Assembly (NCBI GenBank): GCA_965229355.1
Contig: OZ245869.1
Span: 2,046,001-2,110,000, forward strand
Direction: 5' to 3'
Length of the DNA stretch: 64,000 nucleotides
Origin: GCA-2737725 sp965229355
GTDB lineage: Bacteria > Pseudomonadota > Alphaproteobacteria > Rhodospirillales > Rhodospirillaceae
This document shows, one piece after another, positions 8,955 through 18,150 of the stretch. Made by a program: the position numbers and the translations under genes. Each line of letters opens with the position of its first letter. The stretch's first letter is position 1. The notes under the pieces are model-generated. The model worked only from the letters and a program-made list of their open reading frames with translations. It did not search any database and was not told the origin of the DNA.

Positions 8955-9827
8955 ATGTTTGACCGCGTTACGTTTATCGGGATTGGTTTGATTGGCTCGT
9001 CCATGGCGCGCGTGATGAAGCGCGATGGATTAGCCAAATCAATCGTGGCTTGCGCGCGTCGCAAGGAAACACTCGATGCCTGCTTGAAATTAGGCATCGC
9101 TGATGAAGTCACGTCTGACTATGCCGCCTCCGTGAAGAACGCAGACTTGGTGGTAATCGCAACGCCTGTCGGCACCAACGAAGAGATTGCCAAAATCATC
9201 GGGCCGCATTTGAAAGCGGGGGCGATTATTACCGACGTTGGCTCGGTCAAGCAGGCTGTTATTTCCGCCATCGCACCGCATTTGCCCAAGGGCGTGCACT
9301 TTGTGCCCGCGCACCCGCTGGCGGGTACCGAACATTCAGGGCCAGAGTCTGGTTTCCCAGAATTGTTCCAAGGCCGCTGGTGCATTCTAACCCCCGAGCC
9401 GGGGTGTGACGCGCAGGCTGTTGAAAAGGTAAAAGCCTTCTGGACCAAAGCTGGTTCCAAAATTGAAATCATGCACGCTGAACACCACGACAAGGTGTTG
9501 GCCATTACCTCGCACCTGCCGCACTTGATCGCGTTTACCATCGTCGGCACCGCCGATGACTTGGCGGAAGATTTGAAGCAAGAAGTGATTCAATACTCAG
9601 CCTCAGGCTTCCGTGACTTCACGCGCATCGCGGCCTCTGACCCCGTGATGTGGCGTGATGTTTTCATGAATAACCGCGATGCCGTGTTGGAAATTCTGCA
9701 ACGCTTCACGGAAGATTTGACAGCCTTGCAACGTGCGATCCGTCGTGGTGATGGTGATAGCCTGCAGGCGCTCTTCGCCCGTACCCGCGCCATCCGCCGC
9801 AGCGTTATTGATGCGAAACAGGCTTAA
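8955..9827 (+). CDS. tyrA: Prephenate/arogenate dehydrogenase
   Basis: A 290-residue TyrA family enzyme. The NAD(P)-binding motif is GIGLIGSS (residues 9-16), followed by VVIATPVG, a DVGSVKQ loop and the family block HPLAGTEHSGPESG. It performs the oxidative decarboxylation leading to tyrosine. It is cotranscribed with hisC (5-base gap). Confidence 0.92.
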   Translation: MFDRVTFIGIGLIGSSMARVMKRDGLAKSIVACARRKETLDACLKLGIADEVTSDYAASVKNADLVVIATPVGTNEEIAKIIGPHLKAGAIITDVGSVKQAVISAIAPHLPKGVHFVPAHPLAGTEHSGPESGFPELFQGRWCILTPEPGCDAQAVEKVKAFWTKAGSKIEIMHAEHHDKVLAITSHLPHLIAFTIVGTADDLAEDLKQEVIQYSASGFRDFTRIAASDPVMWRDVFMNNRDAVLEILQRFTEDLTALQRAIRRGDGDSLQALFARTRAIRRSVIDAKQA

Positions 9828-9829
9828 AA

Positions 9830-9877
9830 GCCGTATTTCCCCGATAAGTGGGAACCGGTTGGCGTGGGAAATACGGC
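9830..9877. repeat. Perfect 12-bp inverted repeat after tyrA
   Basis: Arms GCCGTATTTCCC (9830-9841) and GGGAAATACGGC (9866-9877) are perfect complements around a 24-base loop. The loop contains a further small palindrome AACCGGTT. It starts 3 bases after the tyrA stop. There is no T-run, so it may be a 3' mRNA-stabilising hairpin or a REP-like element rather than a classical terminator. Confidence 0.6.
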
Positions 9878-9988
9878 ATGAAAAAGTTCTTTGGCCGAAT
9901 TTGATGGGTTGTTGTCATTTCTGCGTTGGCTGGATTTGATAGAACGACGTCCAGTCAATTCCTGCTTCAAAGCATAAGGGGGCATTCA

Positions 9989-10651
9989 ATGTCGACCGAA
10001 CTTCACTTGGTTATCGCGAACAAAGCCTATTCATCGTGGTCCCTACGGCCGTGGCTCGCCATGAAAGTGCAGGGTTTGAATTTCCGTGAGACGGTCGTGC
10101 CGTTGGCGTTGCCGGATACGCAGGCAAACATCGAAAAATTCTCAGGTGCTGGCAAAGTGCCGGTGTTGATCCACGGTGGCATCACCGTGTGGGATTCACT
10201 GGCGATCTTGGAATATTTGGCTGAAGCGTTTTACGACAAAACGTGGTGGCCGACAGATCCGCATGCCCGCGCCATTGCGCGTGCCGTGTCTGCTGAAATG
10301 CATTCAGGCTTTCAGCCGCTGCGCCAGAACATGGGCATGAATTTGCGTAAATTCCATCCTGGCAAAGGTATGACGCCCGAAGTGCAGGACAACATCGACC
10401 GTATCCAAGAAATTTGGGGCGAGTGCCGCGCGAAGTTCGGTGCAGGTGGTTCGTTCCTGTTCGGCGCATTCTCCAACGCTGATGCGATGTATGCGCCTGT
10501 TGTGACGCGCTTTAAAACTTACGGCGTGAAATTGAACGCTGTGTCGCAAAGTTACTGCGATGCCGTGCTGGCGCTACCCGCTTTGAAGCAATGGTACGAT
10601 GACGCCGCCAAAGAAACCTGGGTCATCGACAAGTACGAAATCCAAGACTGA
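9989..10651 (+). CDS. Glutathione S-transferase family protein
   Basis: The start at 9989 (MSTELHLVIANKAYSSWSLR) has a strong AAGGGGG ribosome-binding site at 9975-9982; a longer frame from 9926 is unlikely. The thioredoxin-like N-terminal domain carries the GST Ser motif (YSSWSLRPW), cis-Pro (KVPVLIHG) and WDSLAILEYLAE, followed by an all-helical C-terminal domain with FLFGAFSNADAMYAPV. It should be a cytosolic glutathione conjugating or isomerising enzyme; the substrate is unknown. Confidence 0.87.
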   Translation: MSTELHLVIANKAYSSWSLRPWLAMKVQGLNFRETVVPLALPDTQANIEKFSGAGKVPVLIHGGITVWDSLAILEYLAEAFYDKTWWPTDPHARAIARAVSAEMHSGFQPLRQNMGMNLRKFHPGKGMTPEVQDNIDRIQEIWGECRAKFGAGGSFLFGAFSNADAMYAPVVTRFKTYGVKLNAVSQSYCDAVLALPALKQWYDDAAKETWVIDKYEIQD

Positions 10652-10690
10652 GATGCTCAGATATTGAGATTGGGCTGTTTCTTTTTGTGA

Positions 10691-10720
10691 AGAGTGGGGA
10701 AAATGTTTTCCCCACTCTTT
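10691..10720 (+). terminator. Hairpin terminator after the GST gene
   Basis: AGAGTGGGGAAAA and TTTTCCCCACTCT form a perfect 13-bp stem (10691-10718) around TG, followed by TT. It lies 40 bases after the GST stop and is symmetric enough to act in both directions. Confidence 0.65.
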
Positions 10721-10821
10721 GCGTTTCTCCACGCAAGCGCGCGCTAAATTCCCTGCAAATCCCCTGCAAAAGCAGGGAGCGCACATCATACCGCAGCGGT
10801 AAAACACAACTGTTCGCGCAT

Positions 10822-10837
10822 TGTTTCACGTGAAACA
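10822..10837. promoter_or_regulatory. parS centromere site (ParB-binding)
   Basis: The 16-bp palindrome TGTTTCACGTGAAACA matches the widely conserved chromosomal parS consensus without mismatch. It is flanked by T and A, which extend the palindrome to 18 bp. It is intergenic, between the GST and DUF2125 genes. ParB loads at such sites and spreads or slides on neighbouring DNA to recruit ParA and SMC. Sites of this type usually lie within a limited distance of the replication origin. Confidence 0.85.
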
Positions 10838-10864
10838 ATTTGATGCACTTTTAGGGAATCAGAA

Positions 10865-11935
10865 TCAGGGTATTTGAATTTCTGACGGCCATTCGACAGG
10901 TTCAAAAGTCGTCAGTGGAATCGGCCCTAAGTACAGTTTGCGATCCTGCATCGTCACCGAGATTTTCAGTTCAGGCGCACCCCCACCTTCTGGCTTTCGC
11001 GCCATCAGCCCCAACACGGCTTGCGCTGTGTCAGCATCGTTGCGGGCGATGGTGTTTGCTTTCGCCAAGCCATCCAACGTTTCCATGAAGCCGCGGAATG
11101 TTGCTGTGAGCGCGCCAACCGGTTGGAGGCCACGATCCAGTGCGATGGTGCCGTTCGCGTTCACAGCCAACGGCGGCCAATCGAAGAGCAACTCGCGTAC
11201 TTCTAACGTGCCGCCGCTTTCGTGCCATGTCTTCAAGGCTTGCGGTAATGTGCCCGACGGCAGGTTGCCTTGCAGGTTCGCATCTAACCGCAATTTGCGG
11301 ATCTTCTCTCCGAACGCAGATGGATTCTCGATCAGCGGCGCATGCCAATTGGTGATGTCTGCATTCACTTGCCACGTCGGCTTCTCAGCATCGCGCGTGT
11401 GCACAACCGATAATGATGCGGACTCAATGCCCACTAAAGATTGATCGTCTCTGATCCCCGTCGCGTTCAAGTTTTCAATGGTCGCGACAATTTCAGCGAT
11501 ACGCCCTTCGGTGGTGAGGTCCGGTCGCACATTCGCTTGCGTCGCCGTTACAGTGGCATCAGCGCCCGGTGGCGTCCAAAGGCCAGAAACTTTGTGCTCA
11601 CCCGCGAGATCGACCGTAAAGCGCAACGGGGCCCACGGCGCTGCGGACACGGTGATGGCCTTTGACCGCCACACCCATGCATTGCTGGTGGCGGGTGCCC
11701 GCATGCTCCAATCCGCGTAAGTCACCACAACCGCACCTGGAAACCCGCTAGCCACAGGTGCGGCATGATTGACCGTGTACCCTGATTGGCGCTGGGCTTC
11801 GATCCATTTGGCCGATTGGTCTTTTAAGACCGATGCGGCACTGAACCACGCGCCGGTATATCCAATGACCACCACGGCCACGGCACTGGCGGCCAAAAGG
11901 GCAAAGCGGAATTTTTTGGGTGCAGGGGTGTTCAT
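10865..11935 (-). CDS. DUF2125 family membrane-anchored protein
   Basis: About 356 residues from the ATG at 11935 (MNTPAPKKFRFALLA); an alternative ATG at 11956 adds 7 residues. One N-terminal transmembrane segment (ALLAASAVAVVVIGYTGAW) is followed by a long beta-rich periplasmic region. The GWFSAA/W..A start and the repeated beta strands fit DUF2125, an alphaproteobacterial family without an assigned function. Confidence 0.7.
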   Translation of the reverse strand: MNTPAPKKFRFALLAASAVAVVVIGYTGAWFSAASVLKDQSAKWIEAQRQSGYTVNHAAPVASGFPGAVVVTYADWSMRAPATSNAWVWRSKAITVSAAPWAPLRFTVDLAGEHKVSGLWTPPGADATVTATQANVRPDLTTEGRIAEIVATIENLNATGIRDDQSLVGIESASLSVVHTRDAEKPTWQVNADITNWHAPLIENPSAFGEKIRKLRLDANLQGNLPSGTLPQALKTWHESGGTLEVRELLFDWPPLAVNANGTIALDRGLQPVGALTATFRGFMETLDGLAKANTIARNDADTAQAVLGLMARKPEGGGAPELKISVTMQDRKLYLGPIPLTTFEPVEWPSEIQIP

Positions 11936-12015
11936 AGGGTCAGCGTACCATTTCAATTTCAGAAAACATCAAAACCGCAGCGGCGCACATTGACGTTGTT
12001 TCCCCGGCGTGAGAC

Positions 12016-12600
12016 ATGGCCAGCATGAATAAATCCTACCCCACCGTTCCCGCATCTGACCCGCCCACCGACCCCAATAACTATTGGGTGTTTGGCTATG
12101 GCTCGTTGATGTGGCGGCCGGGGTTCGAGTTCGTCGAACGTGTGCCTGCCCTTTTAAACGGTTTTAGCCGGGATATGTGCCTGATTTCGATTCATTATCG
12201 GGGCACAAAAGAGAAGCCGGGCATGGTCTGCGGCTTAAGCCCGGGCGGGGAATGCCGGGGCCTCGCGTTCAAGATCGCGCCAGAGCAGGTCGATAACGTG
12301 GTCAGCTACCTCGATGACCGCGAACTGATTTCTTACATCTACATCCCGCGCCATGTGACGCTGACGCTGGCGAACGGCCAGACTGTGGTGGCCCGCGCTT
12401 ATGTGGCCGACTCAACCCACGAGCAGTTCGCAGGCAACTGGCCCGAAGCCGAGAAAATCGCGCACGTCGCGCAAGGTGTTGGCAGCGAAGGTACTAGCGT
12501 TGAGTACCTCGCCAATATCATCCAACACCTGCGGGACTTGGATATTCGTGACGCGAACCTTGAAGCACTGCTCAACAAGGTTCGCGCTGTTCAGGCTTAG
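12016..12600 (+). CDS. chaC: Gamma-glutamylcyclotransferase, ChaC family
   Basis: A 194-residue protein with the ChaC substrate loop VFGYGSLMWRPGF near residue 26 and the conserved blocks RDMCLISIHYRGT, GMVCGLSPGG and CRGLAFKI. ChaC enzymes cleave glutathione to 5-oxoproline and Cys-Gly in the cytosol. It converges on the monooxygenase gene and overlaps it by 4 bases. Confidence 0.9.
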   Translation: MASMNKSYPTVPASDPPTDPNNYWVFGYGSLMWRPGFEFVERVPALLNGFSRDMCLISIHYRGTKEKPGMVCGLSPGGECRGLAFKIAPEQVDNVVSYLDDRELISYIYIPRHVTLTLANGQTVVARAYVADSTHEQFAGNWPEAEKIAHVAQGVGSEGTSVEYLANIIQHLRDLDIRDANLEALLNKVRAVQA

Positions 12601-13823
12601 TGGCTTAAGTGCTTGGCTGCTGCGGCTTGACGCTTCAGCATCTCGGCGTCAGGCGACACAACGTTGCCAAACAATGCTTTGCCGTATGCTGGCCCGCTGA
12701 TGTCCCAGTTGAGCGCGCGGTGTGATGCGCCAGCTAAGGTATCGGCAAACGCAATGTGCACCGGGTTTGATTCCGACACACCATTGGCGCCCATCGCTTC
12801 AATCAAACGCATGGCCGAACGTTTTGCCAACGTCGCCACATAGGCGCAGTTGCGCTTAATGCGCATCAGGTCGGTGGGCGCGATATCGGTGTTGGCTTGG
12901 GCCTTCGCGCGCATGAACGCCATGTCGGTATCGTAGATCGCTTGGGCGGCATCCACTTCGGCAGATGATTCAGCCACACGGGCTTGCAGGGTCGGGTGGT
13001 CTGTCACCTTCGACGTATCAAGCCCACTGCGGCCTGTCATGCTGGCGATGAAACCTTCCAGCGCGCCGCGTGCGGTGCCCAGCACTGGGCCTGCAACCGA
13101 GTAGCCGAACACATCGAGCATCGGCAGATTATAAATCCAGCTTTTGTTCACGGCTTGGCCCGGCGATTGGCGGCTGTTCAGTTCAGCAATGCGGGTCACG
13201 CGGTGTTTGGGCACGAAGAGGTCGCTCACCACAACGTTGTTGCTGCCGGTGGCTTTCATGCCGGGCGTAAACCACACGTCTTTCACCGTGTACTCACCCT
13301 TCTTCAGCAGCACCATCACGAGGTCCGGCGGGCCGTTCGGTTGCGGCACAGGGGCCATCAATGAACACCAGCCGCAATGATCAACACCGCTGCACCACAT
13401 CCACTCGCCGCTCAGTTTGTAGCCGCCATCAACCGCTACAGCTTTGCTGCCGGGTGCCGATGCAAACGCTGCTGCAACCAAAGCATCGGGGTCATTGCCC
13501 CACACTTCTTGCTGCGCTTCCAACTGATACTTACCCAGCCACCAATTATGGCTGCCAATAATACCCGCCACCCAGCCTGATGAGCCGCAATGCTTGGCGA
13601 TTTCCATAGCCACATCAGTATGCGTGCCGAACGGTAATTCAAACCCACCGAATTGCTTGGGCATGCAGGCGCGCAAAGCTTTGGTGGCGACGATGTCGGC
13701 CATTGTTTCTTCCGGCAGGCGACGATTTGCAGCACCCTTCGCGCGGCGTTCAACCAATTTCGGCGCTAACGCGCCAACGCGCTTAATCAGCTCTTCAGCA
13801 GTTACTTGTTCTGTCGCAGCCAC
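12597..13823 (-). CDS. HsaA-like flavin-dependent monooxygenase (acyl-CoA dehydrogenase fold)
   Basis: A 408-residue protein of the acyl-CoA-dehydrogenase superfamily, group D flavin monooxygenase branch (HsaA, pigment production hydroxylase). It has the N-terminal helical domain (LRACMPKQFGGFELP), the middle beta domain (YKLSGEWMWCSGVDHCGW) and the C-terminal helical domain. This branch hydroxylates aromatic rings using reduced flavin supplied by a partner reductase. It is 40% or so similar by eye to the gene immediately upstream, 14 bases away, suggesting a tandem duplication. Confidence 0.78.
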   Translation of the reverse strand: MAATEQVTAEELIKRVGALAPKLVERRAKGAANRRLPEETMADIVATKALRACMPKQFGGFELPFGTHTDVAMEIAKHCGSSGWVAGIIGSHNWWLGKYQLEAQQEVWGNDPDALVAAAFASAPGSKAVAVDGGYKLSGEWMWCSGVDHCGWCSLMAPVPQPNGPPDLVMVLLKKGEYTVKDVWFTPGMKATGSNNVVVSDLFVPKHRVTRIAELNSRQSPGQAVNKSWIYNLPMLDVFGYSVAGPVLGTARGALEGFIASMTGRSGLDTSKVTDHPTLQARVAESSAEVDAAQAIYDTDMAFMRAKAQANTDIAPTDLMRIKRNCAYVATLAKRSAMRLIEAMGANGVSESNPVHIAFADTLAGASHRALNWDISGPAYGKALFGNVVSPDAEMLKRQAAAAKHLSH

Positions 13824-13837
13824 TTTAACTCTCCAGC

Positions 13838-15025
13838 TTAAATTAAACCTTTGTGCTCAACGCCGAGCAGATATTTACCGTAAGGAACGCTGTTCGCATC
13901 CCAGCCCATGGTGATGTGCGAACACACACCTTTCAGATCAGCCTGATTGATTTGTGCTTCGTTCTCTTCATTTAGCCCGCCAGCGCCCAATACATCCACC
14001 AACCGCGCCACTGCATTCTGGCAGATATGCCCGATATAGGCGCAGTCGCGCTGGATGCGTAAAATCGTTTCCCGGTCGATAGCATCGCGCTTTTCAGCAG
14101 CGGTTTGCAAAAAACTTACATGGCTTGCCGCAATGGTATGTGCCGCGTCAATTTCAGCGGAGGCATGAGACACACGCATTTGCATGTTTTGCAATTCATG
14201 CAGTTTTGCGCCCATCACGTTGCGGCGTTGCTTCATACTCTCGGTAAAATAACGCAACGTGCCGCGTGCCAAACCTAATGCTGTGCCGATAGGTGTCAGA
14301 TTGAACACGCCAAATGTCGGCAGACTGTATGTGGTGCCGGTATTCACGGCTGTGCCAGGGCTGTTGATGCGGTCGATCACATCGCGCGGCATGGTGCGGT
14401 ACGTGGGGATGAAAGCGTCCTTCACCACAATGTCGTTGCTGCCCGAGGCGCGCAATGCAACCGAACGCCAGTTATCCAGCACCTCAAAATCGCTGCGTGG
14501 GACTAACGCAAACATGCGGTCGTGGCCGTTGGCGACTTCAACCGGAATGCTGATAATCGCCCATGCCGCCGCATGTGATCCGCTGGCATAAATCCAACGG
14601 CCGGACACCTGATAGCCACCATCTACGGGCTTTACGTTCGCCTCAGAGAATCCAAATGCAGAGCAGGCAATGGTGTCAGTGTTTTTACCCCACACATCGT
14701 CTTGGGCGGCAGGTTCAAACTTCCCCAGCATCCAATGATGTGTGGCGACAACCGTGCACAGCCAACTGGCCGCGCCACAGTATTCAGCCAACGCAGCCGA
14801 GATCGCAACTTGCGAGCCGTATGGCAATTCCAATCCGCCAAGCCGTGCGGGCTGGAGGATTTTGAAAAAACCACCAGAGACTAAGTCAGTAATTGTTTGA
14901 TCAGAGAGACGGCGATCATGCAGCGCTTGGGGGCGGCGCTGGCGCAATGTTGGACCCAACGCATGCGCACGGCGGATCATCTCCGCTTCATCAATCGCTT
15001 GGTGTTGAGTGCCGCTGTCGGGCAT
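13838..15025 (-). CDS. HsaA-like flavin-dependent monooxygenase, second copy
   Basis: Same family as its downstream neighbour: LQPARLGGLELPYGS, SGRWIYASGSHAAAW, ASGSNDIVVKDAFIP and the C-terminal LRIQRDCAYIGHICQNAVARLVD align well. I prefer the ATG at 15025 (MPDSGTQHQ); 15052 is also possible. The substrate is not predictable. No flavin reductase gene is adjacent, so the reductase would have to be supplied from elsewhere. Confidence 0.75.
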   Translation of the reverse strand: MPDSGTQHQAIDEAEMIRRAHALGPTLRQRRPQALHDRRLSDQTITDLVSGGFFKILQPARLGGLELPYGSQVAISAALAEYCGAASWLCTVVATHHWMLGKFEPAAQDDVWGKNTDTIACSAFGFSEANVKPVDGGYQVSGRWIYASGSHAAAWAIISIPVEVANGHDRMFALVPRSDFEVLDNWRSVALRASGSNDIVVKDAFIPTYRTMPRDVIDRINSPGTAVNTGTTYSLPTFGVFNLTPIGTALGLARGTLRYFTESMKQRRNVMGAKLHELQNMQMRVSHASAEIDAAHTIAASHVSFLQTAAEKRDAIDRETILRIQRDCAYIGHICQNAVARLVDVLGAGGLNEENEAQINQADLKGVCSHITMGWDANSVPYGKYLLGVEHKGLI

Positions 15026-15122
15026 GGATGCTCCCCTCATCGTGGGGAACATCCTGCCCTAAGCGCTATCGAAACGTTAGCCGAAACGAAACCGTTAGTC
15101 GGGTTTCGACCACGTAAAAGTT

Positions 15123-15989
15123 CTACTTAGTAATGTTGGCTTCGAAGGCGCGGACGTCATCCAGGCCCAAGGCTTTGTTGGTTTCACCCAAGGTTGCCAT
15201 CTTGTCCAACCACGGGCGCGAGTCCCCGGTGGCTTTCAAGTGTTTGAAGAACTCAGACACTTGGCGCACTGCAACACGTGCAGATGTCGATGGCCAGATG
15301 GTCAGCTTGAAGCCGATCTCTTCCAGTTCCTTGGCTGACAAAATCGGCGTTAAGCCCGACTCAGACATATTGGCCATTTGCGGGCCCAAGTTGGCTTTGC
15401 AGATTTGGTTCAACTCATCCATCGATTGCGGGCCATCGAAGAACACCATGTCAGCGCCCACATCAAAGAAGGCTTTGGCGCGGGTCATGGCTTCTTCCAT
15501 GCCGTGCGGGCCACGGGCATCGGTGCGTGCAATGATGATCAGGTCTTTGTTGCTGCGCGAGGCCACAGCAGCTTTCACTTTGCGAATGGCAACGTCACGC
15601 GGTTCCACAAACTTGCCGTCCATGTGGCCACACTTCTTCGGCCACACTTGGTCTTCGATTTGAATGCCAGCAACGCCCAGTGATTCCATGCCTTCAACAG
15701 TGCGCTTCACATTGGCGATATCACCATAAGCCGTGTCGCAATCGACAATCAGCGGAATATCTGTCGCTTGGCGCATGGCGCGCACGGTGCTTTCCAATTC
15801 GCCGTAACCCAGCAAGCCGATATCCGGCACGCCGTAACGTACGCAAGCAGCCGCATAGCCGCTCATGTACACCACATCAAAACCGGCTTGTTGTGCGAGG
15901 CGCGCATCGAGCGGTGTGCCAGCGCCGGGAGCGACGATCATGCCGGGCGTGTTGAAAAGCTCGCGGAGGGTTTTTGCGTGTTTGCTCAT
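15123..15989 (-). CDS. Isocitrate lyase/PEP mutase family enzyme
   Basis: A 288-residue TIM-barrel enzyme. It has the GAGTPLDARLAQQAGF start of the family, Asp residues for Mg (VDCDTAYGD), the KKCGH active-site loop near residue 118, and IARTDARG. Relatives include methylisocitrate lyase (PrpB), 2,3-dimethylmalate lyase and carboxyphosphonoenolpyruvate mutase. The exact substrate cannot be fixed. No prpC or prpD is near, which makes a methylcitrate-cycle role less likely. Confidence 0.82.
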   Translation of the reverse strand: MSKHAKTLRELFNTPGMIVAPGAGTPLDARLAQQAGFDVVYMSGYAAACVRYGVPDIGLLGYGELESTVRAMRQATDIPLIVDCDTAYGDIANVKRTVEGMESLGVAGIQIEDQVWPKKCGHMDGKFVEPRDVAIRKVKAAVASRSNKDLIIIARTDARGPHGMEEAMTRAKAFFDVGADMVFFDGPQSMDELNQICKANLGPQMANMSESGLTPILSAKELEEIGFKLTIWPSTSARVAVRQVSEFFKHLKATGDSRPWLDKMATLGETNKALGLDDVRAFEANITK

Positions 15990-16026
15990 GTTCTTTTTCT
16001 TCCTTTAGAAAAGCGATGATGTGATT

Positions 16027-16458
16027 TCAAACGACTAATTTTTCCATGGCAGCCCGAAGGCCCGGCGGAATAGGTGTGGGGCGATTTTCAGGGCGCTTCA
16101 CGAACACATGCACGAAATGTCCATGCGCGGCGCACGCGTCGTCGCCCGCAATGAAAATGCCGACTTCATAACGCACCGATGAATTGCCCAGCTTGCCAAT
16201 GCGCAAGCCCGCATCCACGACTTGCGGAAATTTTACCGGCTTATGAAATTCGCAGTGGGTCTCGATCGCTAGGCCAACAGTTTCACCGTGCGTAAAGTCC
16301 AACCCGCCTTCGCGGATCAGGTACTCGTTAATCACGGTGTCAAAATATGAATAGTATTCCGTATTGTTGACGTGCTGATAAACGTCGTTGTCCTTCCACC
16401 GCGTCGGGATGGTTAGGAAGTGTTTGTAAGACGCCCGCAGTGGTGTATCGGCAGCCAT
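16027..16458 (-). CDS. Acyl-CoA thioesterase, 4-hydroxybenzoyl-CoA thioesterase type
   Basis: A 143-residue hotdog-fold protein. It has the catalytic block RWKDNDVYQHVNNTEYYSYFD (Asp and His in the usual places of the YbgC/4HBT group) and FHKPVKFPQVVDAGLRI. It hydrolyses an acyl- or aroyl-CoA. It is first in the minus-strand series with the PEP-mutase-like and monooxygenase genes, consistent with a catabolic pathway passing through CoA thioesters. Confidence 0.82.
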   Translation of the reverse strand: MAADTPLRASYKHFLTIPTRWKDNDVYQHVNNTEYYSYFDTVINEYLIREGGLDFTHGETVGLAIETHCEFHKPVKFPQVVDAGLRIGKLGNSSVRYEVGIFIAGDDACAAHGHFVHVFVKRPENRPTPIPPGLRAAMEKLVV

Positions 16459-16632
16459 GCTGTCCTCAGTTCTGATGCGCAGTGTTTAGCCATGCTACCC
16501 TGCCGCAGCAAGCGGCGGACAGCGAACGTCCGGATACTGGCGCGGTTTGAAGCCGGATCGCGCTAGGCGTGCTTGCTAACCCCATGATATGACTTACGAA
16601 CATTCAGCCCCTTTTTGACCTGTTCACCATCC

Positions 16633-18081
16633 ATGCCCGATCTCAGGCCCATTCTGCACATCAACGGTCTCCTGCTGACAGGTTTGGCCGTGTTGATGTT
16701 GCTGCCTGCAATTGCTGACCTTGCGGTCGACAATGATGATTGGTTTGCCTTCTGGGCGTCCTCTATTGCTACGGGCTTTTTTGGCTTGGCGCTGACGCTG
16801 GCCAACAAGCAGCCCAAGATTGTCATCAATCTAAAGCAAGCGTTTTTGCTGACCACGATGGCGTGGGTGTTGATGGGCGCATTCGGCGCGTTGCCGTTCA
16901 TGTTTGCTGAAGCCAGCTTAAGCTACGCCGGTGCGTTCTTTGAAGCGACGTCAGGGTTGACCACAACAGGTGGCAGTGTGCTGGTGGGGTTGGATAAAAT
17001 GCCGCCCGGTATTTTGCTGTGGCGCGGGTTGTTATGCCTGATCGGTGGCCTCGGCATCATCGTGCTGGCGATTGCCATTCTGCCACTGCTCCGCGTCGGC
17101 GGGATGCAACTGCTGCGCATGGAATCCTCTGACCGCATGGATAAGGTGCTGCCACGTGCGCGCGAAATTTCGGTCGCAACAGGTGCGATCTACGCCATTC
17201 TGAACATTCTCTGTGCGTTCGGATACTGGTTCGGCGGTATGACCGGCTTTGAAGCCATTACACACGCTATGGCAACCGTGGCTACAGCGGGCTTCTCGAC
17301 ATCAGATGCATCGCTTGCCCGATGGAATAGCGCAGGTGTGTTGTGGAACGGCGCGATTTTTATGTTCTTAGGGTCAATGCCGTTCACACTGTACTTGCGT
17401 GCGGCTAAGGGCAGCTGGCGCGAGTTATTTGCCGACGAACAAGTGCGCCTGTTTGCGGTCATCGTTTTTCTGAGTGCGCTTGCCATGGCCATTTGGCTAA
17501 CGGAACGCGGCGAATTCACGTTCTGGGTCAGCTTTGGGCACGCGCTGTTTAATGTAATCTCGGTCATCAGTACGACGGGATTCGTGTCTGACGACTACGC
17601 CATGTGGGGCCAATTCCCTGTTGTGATCTTTGCCGTGCTGTTGCTGTTTGGCGGCTGTACAGGTTCGACGGCTGGCGGCATTAAAATGATGCGCTTTGTG
17701 ATCTTATGGGAAATGCTCAAAACCTATGTGCGTCAACTGGTGACGCCGCATGGTGTGTTTCAGCAACGCTATAATGGGCGGCCTGTGCCGTTGGATATTT
17801 CATTATCGGTGGTCGCGTTTGTGGCAGCATACTTATTTGCGCTGGCGGCGATGACAATTGCCTTGGCAGCGCATGGGTTGGATTTGATGACGGCTTATTC
17901 AGCCGTGGCTGCATGTTTGGGGAACGTCGGCCCCGGCTTGGGCGAGATCGTGGGCCCTTCTGGGAATTTTCGCTCGTTGCCCAATAGCGCGATTTGGATT
18001 TTATCGTTCGCGATGATCCTGGGCCGCTTGGAACTATTTACTGTGTTGGTGTTGTTCACGCGTCATTTTTGGCGCTCATAA
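16633..18081 (+). CDS. trkH: TrkH/KtrB-type potassium uptake channel subunit
   Basis: About 482 residues with the four-fold repeated membrane-pore-membrane arrangement of TrkH. The selectivity-filter loops are seen at TSGLTTTGGSVL, ATAGFSTSD, STTGFVSDD and GNVGPGLGE; the family loop GCTGSTAGGIKMMR is also present. I start at the ATG at 16633 rather than the TTG at 16615. It needs a cytosolic TrkA NAD-binding partner, which is not nearby. Confidence 0.9.
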   Translation: MPDLRPILHINGLLLTGLAVLMLLPAIADLAVDNDDWFAFWASSIATGFFGLALTLANKQPKIVINLKQAFLLTTMAWVLMGAFGALPFMFAEASLSYAGAFFEATSGLTTTGGSVLVGLDKMPPGILLWRGLLCLIGGLGIIVLAIAILPLLRVGGMQLLRMESSDRMDKVLPRAREISVATGAIYAILNILCAFGYWFGGMTGFEAITHAMATVATAGFSTSDASLARWNSAGVLWNGAIFMFLGSMPFTLYLRAAKGSWRELFADEQVRLFAVIVFLSALAMAIWLTERGEFTFWVSFGHALFNVISVISTTGFVSDDYAMWGQFPVVIFAVLLLFGGCTGSTAGGIKMMRFVILWEMLKTYVRQLVTPHGVFQQRYNGRPVPLDISLSVVAFVAAYLFALAAMTIALAAHGLDLMTAYSAVAACLGNVGPGLGEIVGPSGNFRSLPNSAIWILSFAMILGRLELFTVLVLFTRHFWRS

Positions 18082-18093
18082 CTGCACAAACAA

Positions 18094-18122
18094 AAACGGC
18101 GGACCATAAAGGCCCGCCGTTT
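18094..18122. terminator. Bidirectional terminator between trkH and the minus-strand gene
   Basis: AAACGGCGG (18094-18102) pairs with CCGCCGTTT (18114-18122). On the minus strand the stem is followed by TTTTTG-like sequence, on the plus strand by TTGGTTG. It separates two converging genes. Confidence 0.7.
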
Positions 18123-18150
18123 GGTTGTCTGATTTGATCTGTGGTGTTTC

